Below, piece after piece: positions 1 to 4,945 of a stretch of DNA of 6,287 bases (positions are counted from its first letter, which is position 1; each line of letters starts with the position of its first letter). Source of the stretch: Chitinophagaceae bacterium. Its GTDB lineage: Bacteria > Bacteroidota > Bacteroidia > Chitinophagales > Chitinophagaceae. The notes under the pieces are model-generated. The model ran no database searches, was not told where the DNA came from, and saw only the letters and a list, made by a program, of their open reading frames with translations. Made by a program: the position numbers and the translations under genes. The stretch covers positions 1-6,287 of the forward strand of contig JACFNM010000243.1 in NCBI GenBank assembly GCA_019454915.1. Direction: 5' to 3'.

Positions 1-513
1 TCATTGGTACTCGGACCGGTATCCGATCCGTTTGATTTAACGGGTATAAAAGTAACCCGCGTGCAATCCGCTGCGGACATGTACGACGCCTGTAACGCTA
101 TTTTTGACGAATCTGATATCGCTGTTATGGCAGCAGCAGTGGCCGATTATACACCGGTAGCCGTTGCTTCAGAAAAAATCAAGAAAAAAGAAGAAGGGCT
201 GGATCTGACATTAAAAAAGACCAGGGATATTTTAAAGAGCCTGGGAGAAAAGAAAAAAAGCGGGCAATTACTGGTTGGTTTTGCGTTAGAGACAGATCAT
301 GAGCGGGAAAATGCATTAGCCAAGCTGAAACAGAAAAACGCCGATATGATTATACTGAATTCTTTACGCGATGCGGGCGCAGGCTTCGGTACAGACACCA
401 ATAAAATCTCCATCTTTGACCGGAAAGGCGGAAGCAGCGATTTTACCTTAAAGCCGAAGACCGAAACTGCGGAAGATATTGTTAATTACATAATTGAGTA
501 TATCCATGCCTAA
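1..513 (+). CDS. coaBC: Phosphopantothenoylcysteine decarboxylase / phosphopantothenate-cysteine ligase CoaBC, C-terminal part (5' truncated by window edge)
   Basis: This is the last 170 codons of the bifunctional coenzyme A enzyme, covering most of the CoaB ligase domain. CoaB joins 4'-phosphopantothenate to cysteine using CTP, and the N-terminal CoaC half (not in the window) decarboxylates the product in the cytoplasm. Visible CoaB signatures, numbered from base 1, are MAAAVADY (codons 43-50), the lysine-rich KIKKK (59-63) that matches the conserved catalytic-lysine region, GFALET (93-98) and GFGTD followed by NKI (from 128). The reading frame is open to base 1, so the gene starts upstream. 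The full protein is usually about 400 residues. The TTG at base 4 is not a start, because the sequence around it (LVLGPVSDPF) is internal conserved CoaB sequence. The stop codon lies inside the next gene, an 8-base overlap that suggests coupled translation. Confidence 0.95.
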   Translation, partial: SLVLGPVSDPFDLTGIKVTRVQSAADMYDACNAIFDESDIAVMAAAVADYTPVAVASEKIKKKEEGLDLTLKKTRDILKSLGEKKKSGQLLVGFALETDHERENALAKLKQKNADMIILNSLRDAGAGFGTDTNKISIFDRKGGSSDFTLKPKTETAEDIVNYIIEYIHA

Positions 514-1423
514 GATGCTATTATTATGGGTTGCGTTGTCTATCTCTGGTTTCCTGGCCGGACAGGAATTCAACGCAAAAGTTTCGGTAATGGCTGGCCA
601 AATCAGGAGTTCTGTAGATAAGAAAGTTTTTCAGACGCTGCAGACTTCCTTAACCAACTTTATCAATAACCGTAAATGGACAAACGACACCTATAGCCAG
701 CAGGAGAAGATAGTCTGCCACTTTCTGCTAAATCTCACCCAGGATATCGAAGCTAATGTTTACCAGGCCGTATTGACCATTCAATCAGCCAGACCCATAT
801 TTAACAGTAGTTACGCTTCGCCTATCATGAACTTCCAGGACAATGACGTCACTTTTAAGTATGTCGAATTCCAGCAAATTGAATTCAATGAAAGCAATAT
901 CTCCGGTTCTGATCCGCAGGCGGCCAACCTAACAGCCATTTTTGCGTATTATGCCTATATGATTTTAGGTCTGGATTATGATTCTTTTTCGCCGCGGGGC
1001 GGAGATCCTTATTTCAAGAAGGCGCAGCAAATCGTAACCGGCGCTCCCGATGGCAGAAATATTACCGGATGGAAAGCATTTGACGGGCAGCGCAACCGTT
1101 ACTGGCTGGCGGAAAATTTTAATAACGGCAAGTACTCGTTGCTTCATGATGCTTACTACACGTATTACAGAATGGGACTGGATAAGATGTACGAAGACGA
1201 AAACGACGCACGGCAGCAGGTGCTGAATAGCCTGAACAACCTGAACACGGTTTATACGGATAACCGTAACCTTATGGCCCTGCAGTTTTTCTTTAGCGGC
1301 AAGAGTGATGAGTTGTCTAAGCTCTTCAAGAAATCTCCACCGCCGGAAAGGGTACGCGCGTCCGAATTGTTGCAAAAACTGGATGTATCCAATGCAGGAC
1401 TCTATAAACAGGAATTGAAATGA
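506..1423 (+). CDS. DUF4835 family secreted protein (PorD-like, possible type IX secretion-associated)
   Basis: A predicted exported protein of 305 residues. I recognise it as the Bacteroidota-specific DUF4835 family, which some annotations call type IX secretion protein PorD; I recall that name but cannot check it here. A signal peptide is visible (M1-P-K then hydrophobic residues 4-18, probable cleavage near G19/Q20), and the mature protein opens QEFNAKVSV, typical of the family. Other family-like segments are ARPIFNSSY (from residue 95) and a tyrosine-rich stretch, LTAIFAYYAYMILGLDYDSF (142-161), followed by SPRGG. There is no lipobox, so it is probably periplasmic or outer-membrane associated. 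I chose ATG 506 because it keeps a lysine before the hydrophobic core; ATG 515 is possible, and the TTG at 494 is less likely. It overlaps coaBC by 8 bases and the next gene by 4. Molecular function is unknown. Confidence 0.85.
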   Translation: MPKMLLLWVALSISGFLAGQEFNAKVSVMAGQIRSSVDKKVFQTLQTSLTNFINNRKWTNDTYSQQEKIVCHFLLNLTQDIEANVYQAVLTIQSARPIFNSSYASPIMNFQDNDVTFKYVEFQQIEFNESNISGSDPQAANLTAIFAYYAYMILGLDYDSFSPRGGDPYFKKAQQIVTGAPDGRNITGWKAFDGQRNRYWLAENFNNGKYSLLHDAYYTYYRMGLDKMYEDENDARQQVLNSLNNLNTVYTDNRNLMALQFFFSGKSDELSKLFKKSPPPERVRASELLQKLDVSNAGLYKQELK

Positions 1424-1785
1424 GTATCCGACCGGTTTTTTGTTGTCTGTTCCTGGCAGGCATTTTGTTGATCAGCTGTTCACGAAATAAAGTTCCATCT
1501 GATATTATACAGCCTCATGAGATGGGGAATATACTTTTTGAGGTTTCCATGGCAGAAAACTTTGTCAATTCTTACCTCGCGAAAGACTCTTCCAGAAACA
1601 GGGAATCGGATATTCAGCGGGAATACCAGAAAATATTCGCGCTCCATCATATCACCGAAGAGCAGTTTAAAAAGAGCTACGACTTTTACCGGTCAAATAT
1701 AGATATCTTCAAAGTGATGATGGATTCCTTAAATGCAAGAGCACAGCGGGAGAGAACGGATTTATTTCAGCCCGATGAACAATGA
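1420..1785 (+). CDS. DUF4296 domain-containing lipoprotein
   Basis: A 121-residue predicted lipoprotein of the DUF4296 family, known almost only from Bacteroidota and without an assigned function. The N-terminus has a lipoprotein signal: R4, a hydrophobic core (residues 5-18) and a lipobox ending ISC with Cys20 as the lipidation site. The mature part begins SRNKVPSDIIQPHEM, matching the family opening 'iP.diI....M', and continues with a helical segment containing YQKIFALHHITEEQFKKSYDFY-type sequence typical of the domain. After Cys20 there is no run of acidic residues of the kind that acts as a surface-export signal in several Bacteroidota, so a periplasm-facing position is the simpler guess. 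The ATG overlaps the TGA of the DUF4835 gene (ATGA), so the two proteins are probably made together. They may act together at the envelope, which is inference. Confidence 0.85.
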   Translation: MSIRPVFCCLFLAGILLISCSRNKVPSDIIQPHEMGNILFEVSMAENFVNSYLAKDSSRNRESDIQREYQKIFALHHITEEQFKKSYDFYRSNIDIFKVMMDSLNARAQRERTDLFQPDEQ

Positions 1786-1810
1786 GAAAATAATAGCCTT
1801 CTAATTCAAG

Positions 1811-1818
1811 TATTTTTG
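1811..1818 (+). promoter_or_regulatory. Possible Bacteroidota -7 promoter box (TATTTTTG) before the CCA gene
   Basis: The octamer fits the Bacteroidota sigma-ABfr -7 consensus TAnnTTTG exactly. It sits in the 40-base gap after the DUF4296 stop, and its last base is 7 bases before the ATG at 1826. I see no convincing TTTG-type -33 box at the expected distance. If real, transcription would begin only a few bases before the start codon, giving a very short or nearly absent leader. In an AT-rich spacer this match could be chance. Confidence 0.4.
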
Positions 1819-1825
1819 CAGATAT

Positions 1826-3244
1826 ATGCTGACACAATATACCGGCAGGGAAAGGTTCATACTGAAAAAGATTGCGCATGCCGCTGAAGTTCTTCATGTA
1901 GATTGCTATTTGATAGGAGGATTCGTGCGGGACAAACTGATTGGACGCCCCACGCACGATGCGGATATTGTATGCGTGGGAGATGGTATTGCACTCGCGC
2001 ATGAAACGGCTGCCCAATTCTCACCGGCGCCTAAGGTGGCTTTTTTTAAAAATTTCGGCACCGCGCACATCCACGTTGACGGGCTGGATATTGAATTTGT
2101 TGGTGCGCGAAAAGAGAGTTATCAATATCATTCCAGGAACCCGGAGGTTAGTCCGGGCACGCTTGCTGACGACCAGCACCGGAGAGATTTTACGATGAAC
2201 GCTATGGCGATCAGCCTGAACAGGAGCAACTACGGAGAACTGATAGACCCTTTTGACGGAGTTACGGATTTGAACAATAAGATTATCAGGACGCCCCTGG
2301 ATCCCGTTCGAACATTTTCAGATGATCCACTGCGTATGATTCGGGCAATCCGGTTTGCTTCACAGTTGCAATTTCATATTGAAGAAAAAACATGGTGCGG
2401 TATCAGGGATAATGTTCATCGGATACAAATCATTTCCCAGGAACGTATCACGGATGAGTTGAACAAAATATTAATGAGCAGCAAGCCTTCGGTGGGATTT
2501 GATTTACTCTTTAAGAGTGGATTACTGCATCGGATATTTCCTCAAATGGTTGATCTCGCCGGCGCAGAATTTAAGGATGGGCTGGGGCACAAAGACAATT
2601 TCTACCATACCTTACAGGTGGTGGACAATATCGCCGAAAAGTCGGATGACCTCTGGTTGAGGTGGGCAGCTCTCTTGCATGATATCGGGAAACCCGCTAC
2701 CAAAAAATTTGAAGATGGACACGGCTGGACTTTCCACGGTCACGAGGTAGTGGGCGGCAGAATGGTACCCAGGATATTTACCAAACTACGGCTTCCGCAG
2801 GATCATAAAATGAAATTCGTCAGGAAATTGGTAGAACTACACCTTCGTCCCATCAGCCTGACCAAAGAAAACATCACGGACTCGGCGATCCGCAGACTTC
2901 TCTTTGATGCAGGCGAGGATATAGAAGCCTTGATGACGCTGTGCAAAGCAGATATCACTTCAAAGAACAAACAAAAAGTGAAAAAGTATCTCGACAATTT
3001 CGAGATAGTCCAAAAGAGATTGAATGAAGTAGAAGAAAAGGATAAAATCAGAAACTGGCAGCCTCCCATAAGCGGAGAAACGATCATGGAAGTATTTGGC
3101 ATCGGTCCCTGTAAAAAAGTAGGAGAAATAAAGAATGCCATCAAGGATGCTATTTTAGATGGGATCATTGAGAATAATTATGAGGCTGCATACGATTTCA
3201 TGCTAACCAAAGCCGGAGAATTGGATTTGACTCCGGTGAAGTAA
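1826..3244 (+). CDS. cca: CCA tRNA nucleotidyltransferase with HD domain
   Basis: A cytoplasmic class II tRNA nucleotidyltransferase of 472 residues that builds or repairs the 3'-CCA end of tRNAs from CTP and ATP. The polymerase head domain shows GGFVRD (31-36), the metal-binding DAD motif (Asp45, Asp47), RRDFTMNAMA (119-128) and DDPLRMIRAIRF (166-177), which includes the DxxR nucleotide-binding motif. A helical neck follows (ERITDELNKIL region). A C-terminal HD phosphohydrolase-type domain contains HDIGK (His285, Asp286) and HGHE (His304, His306). The length is normal for Bacteroidota CCA enzymes, and all expected catalytic residues are present. The start is fixed: an in-frame TAA lies at 1802-1804 and ATG 1826 is the only start before the conserved region. 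Sequence alone cannot exclude a split-specificity or poly(A) polymerase relative, but a full CCA enzyme is most likely. Confidence 0.95.
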   Translation: MLTQYTGRERFILKKIAHAAEVLHVDCYLIGGFVRDKLIGRPTHDADIVCVGDGIALAHETAAQFSPAPKVAFFKNFGTAHIHVDGLDIEFVGARKESYQYHSRNPEVSPGTLADDQHRRDFTMNAMAISLNRSNYGELIDPFDGVTDLNNKIIRTPLDPVRTFSDDPLRMIRAIRFASQLQFHIEEKTWCGIRDNVHRIQIISQERITDELNKILMSSKPSVGFDLLFKSGLLHRIFPQMVDLAGAEFKDGLGHKDNFYHTLQVVDNIAEKSDDLWLRWAALLHDIGKPATKKFEDGHGWTFHGHEVVGGRMVPRIFTKLRLPQDHKMKFVRKLVELHLRPISLTKENITDSAIRRLLFDAGEDIEALMTLCKADITSKNKQKVKKYLDNFEIVQKRLNEVEEKDKIRNWQPPISGETIMEVFGIGPCKKVGEIKNAIKDAILDGIIENNYEAAYDFMLTKAGELDLTPVK

Positions 3245-3287
3245 TTGAAGCATTTTGTATGGTATATATTAACTGGCGGAATTATAT

Positions 3288-3295
3288 TATTTTTG
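3288..3295 (+). promoter_or_regulatory. Possible Bacteroidota -7 promoter box (TATTTTTG) before the pRiA4b ORF-3-like gene
   Basis: An exact match to TAnnTTTG in the 90-base gap between cca and the next gene. It would give a leader of roughly 35 bases before ATG 3335, a normal length. A TTTG lies at 3254-3257, but it is too far upstream to be a properly spaced -33 box. The AT-rich setting raises the chance of a random match. Confidence 0.45.
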
Positions 3296-3334
3296 TTCAA
3301 TTTTAGAAATAAATTTCAGACCTAAACAAAACTT

Positions 3335-3892
3335 ATGGCTATTTTAAAATTCAGGATTTATTTTGAAGAGGATGAAAGTGTTTATCGTGATATCGCCATA
3401 AAACATACGCAGACTTTTCAGGACTTACATGATACTATCCTCAAGAGTTTTGAATTTGACTCCAAACACCAGGCAACTTTTTACAGGAGTAATGACAATT
3501 GGCAAAGAGGTCGCGAAATCAGTCTCGAAAAATATGATAAGTCCTATAAAGTGGAGCCCCTCATCATGTCGTCAACAACTATCGGATCTGAGATTCGCAA
3601 TCCGAGCGAAAAATTTATATACGTATATGATTTCACCCGTGCCTGGACTTTTCTGGTGGAATTGATAAGTGTGTCCAAAGATGAAAACCCGAAACTGACT
3701 TATCCTGCTATTATACGCACCGAAGGCATTTCTCCGAGCCAGTATGGAACCAAGAGTATCTTAGGCGATCGCTTTGTGGATATAGAAGAAAAATATGATC
3801 TCAATAAAGGCGTTGATGGGTTCGGTGAAGAAGGAGAGGATGCCATCAATGATGAAGAACTTGCGGAAGACACTGACGGTGAAAACGAATAA
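3335..3892 (+). CDS. Plasmid pRiA4b ORF-3-like (IS1096 passenger TnpR-like) family protein with acidic tail
   Basis: A 185-residue predicted cytoplasmic protein that I place in the pRiA4b ORF-3-like family (also named IS1096 element passenger TnpR family). The family is of unknown function, and its name comes from early sightings on mobile DNA. Supporting features are the N-terminal beta strand with LKFRIYFEEDESVYRDI-type sequence, the FQDLHDTILKSFEFD helix near residues 29-43, the FYRSNDNW segment, and YVYDFTRAWTFLVEL near residues 96-110. The last corresponds to the family's YxYDFGDxW...E motif, with GD replaced by TR. The final ~35 residues are strongly acidic and probably disordered. No signal peptide or membrane segment is seen. 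ATG 3335 is preceded by A-rich sequence and no Shine-Dalgarno, as is usual for this phylum. It lies between two tRNA-maturation genes with no transposase nearby, so it looks like a resident chromosomal gene. Confidence 0.8.
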   Translation: MAILKFRIYFEEDESVYRDIAIKHTQTFQDLHDTILKSFEFDSKHQATFYRSNDNWQRGREISLEKYDKSYKVEPLIMSSTTIGSEIRNPSEKFIYVYDFTRAWTFLVELISVSKDENPKLTYPAIIRTEGISPSQYGTKSILGDRFVDIEEKYDLNKGVDGFGEEGEDAINDEELAEDTDGENE

Positions 3893-3894
3893 AA

Positions 3895-3936
3895 AGCCCG
3901 GAAGGCTGTCGAAAGTCTTTAGACATTCTTTTCTTT
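3895..3936 (+). terminator. Possible weak rho-independent terminator (tandem short hairpins plus T-rich tract)
   Basis: Just after the stop at 3892, AGCC (3895-3898) can pair with GGCT (3904-3907) across a 5-base loop. Overlapping its end, TGTC-G-AAA (3907-3914) can pair with TTT-A-GACA (3918-3925) around a GTC loop with one mismatch. The T-rich stretch TTCTTTTCTTT (3926-3936) follows directly. The stems are short and the second is weak, so efficiency would be low. Position after a stop codon and before miaA is right for a terminator. Confidence 0.4.
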
Positions 3937-3952
3937 AATACGCTGCTATTTT

Positions 3953-4858
3953 ATGGCCCGCAAAACCTGCATAGTCATTTCAGGCCCTACCGCTGCGGGC
4001 AAAACTGCGCTTTCATTACGATTAGCGGAATATTTTAATACCGAAATCATATCGGCTGATTCCCGTCAATGCTACCGGGATCTGAACATCGGCGTCGCCA
4101 AGCCGGATCCTGCTGATCTGCAAAGAATCAAACATTACTTTATTAATTCCCACAGTATCCACGAAGACGTCAATGCCGGTATTTTTGAAAGCTACGCTTT
4201 GCAAGCCGTTTCAGCTATTTTTGAAAAACATGATATCGCTTTCCTGGTAGGCGGAACGGGTTTATATATCCAGGCCTTCTGCAAAGGGCTGGATAACATC
4301 ACACAAGTGACGCCATCCATCAGAGAGGAAATCAGGCAGCAATACGCTGTCAACGGACTGCCCTGGCTAAAAGCAATGGTAGAGAAGCACGATCCGTTAT
4401 TCTTCGCTAAGGGAGAAATGCAAAATCCGCAGCGCATGATGCGCGCACTGGAGGTCAGGATTTCTTCGGGAAAGTCAATTCTTGAATTTCATTCACCAGC
4501 CACGAAACAACGCGATTTTTCTATCATCCAAACCGGTATAGAACTTCCCCGAAAGGAAATCTACGAGAGGATTAACCACCGGGTAGATGAAATGATGGAG
4601 AAGGGTTTGCTGACAGAAGTGGAGACGCTCTTTCCATTCCGCCACCTCAACGCCCTTCAAACGGTAGGATATACTGAGCTTTTTACTTTTTTAGAGGGGA
4701 AGTGCACCATAGAGAAAGCCGTAACGGACATCAAGAAGAATACCCGCCATTATGCAAAACGGCAAATAACCTGGTTTAAAAGAGACCCCAATATTCAATG
4801 GTTCGCTCCTGCCGAAGCGGATAGATTGATTCATCTGATAAAAAAAGTAACCGAATAA
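3953..4858 (+). CDS. miaA: tRNA dimethylallyltransferase MiaA
   Basis: A cytoplasmic enzyme of 301 residues that transfers a dimethylallyl group from dimethylallyl diphosphate to N6 of adenosine 37 in tRNAs reading codons that begin with U. This is the first step toward ms2i6A. The sequence shows the P-loop GPTAAGKT (11-18), DSRQCY (36-41, where Asp36 matches the catalytic base of the family; proteobacterial enzymes have DSMQVY), NIGVAKP (45-51), GGTGLY (100-105), QTVGYTE (236-242), and the C-terminal tRNA-binding HYAKRQITWFKRD (266-278). Length is normal and no key residue is missing. ATG 3953 puts the P-loop at the usual distance from the N-terminus. No obvious promoter was found in the 60-base gap upstream, so it may be read from the previous gene's transcript despite the weak hairpins there. 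Confidence 0.96.
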   Translation: MARKTCIVISGPTAAGKTALSLRLAEYFNTEIISADSRQCYRDLNIGVAKPDPADLQRIKHYFINSHSIHEDVNAGIFESYALQAVSAIFEKHDIAFLVGGTGLYIQAFCKGLDNITQVTPSIREEIRQQYAVNGLPWLKAMVEKHDPLFFAKGEMQNPQRMMRALEVRISSGKSILEFHSPATKQRDFSIIQTGIELPRKEIYERINHRVDEMMEKGLLTEVETLFPFRHLNALQTVGYTELFTFLEGKCTIEKAVTDIKKNTRHYAKRQITWFKRDPNIQWFAPAEADRLIHLIKKVTE

Positions 4859-4879
4859 ATCTTCAAAACGATCCGTAAA

Positions 4880-4909
4880 ATATACGAATCAGATTCCTGA
4901 GTCGTTTAT
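4880..4909. repeat. Imperfect inverted repeat / hairpin between miaA and the kinase-RapZ fusion gene
   Basis: Arms of 13 bases (4880-4892 and 4897-4909) flank a 4-base ATTC loop. Eleven of 13 positions pair, with mismatches at 4888/4901 and 4883/4906; the inner part is ACGAATCAG against CTGAGTCGT. It begins 22 bases after the miaA stop. Only a short TTTAT follows, so it is not a textbook terminator for + strand transcription. It could be a weak terminator, an RNA-stability hairpin or a protein-binding site. Confidence 0.55.
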
Positions 4910-4924
4910 CAGCAATCGGTTACA

Positions 4925-4932
4925 TAACTTTA
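4925..4932 (+). promoter_or_regulatory. Possible -7 promoter box (TAACTTTA) before the kinase-RapZ fusion gene
   Basis: This matches the Bacteroidota consensus TAnnTTTG at all fixed positions but the last. It lies about 14 bases before ATG 4946. A TTTA at 4905-4908 could be a poor -33 element but is spaced slightly too close. Weak evidence, supported mainly by the position after a hairpin and before a gene start. Confidence 0.3.
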
Positions 4933-4945
4933 CGCGTTAAACAAG

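Noticed and set aside
494..505. TTG at 494 as the start of the DUF4835 gene
   Set aside because: ATG 506 gives a normal signal peptide with a short charged N-terminus; TTG starts are rare and this would only lengthen the overlap with coaBC.
965..1375. Open frame of 136 codons on the minus strand inside the DUF4835 gene
   Set aside because: Antisense shadow of a well-supported gene; the translation resembles no family I know and has no promoter-like context.
1709..2017. Minus-strand open frame spanning the DUF4296/cca junction
   Set aside because: It crosses two real genes, has no recognisable motif, and would cover the cca start.
3245..3334. Terminator or small RNA in the gap after cca
   Set aside because: I found no stable hairpin followed by a T-tract; only the TAnnTTTG box at 3288 stands out.
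3335..3892. Evidence of an insertion sequence, suggested by the IS1096/TnpR family name
   Set aside because: No transposase, terminal inverted repeats or target-site duplication are visible; the name is historical.
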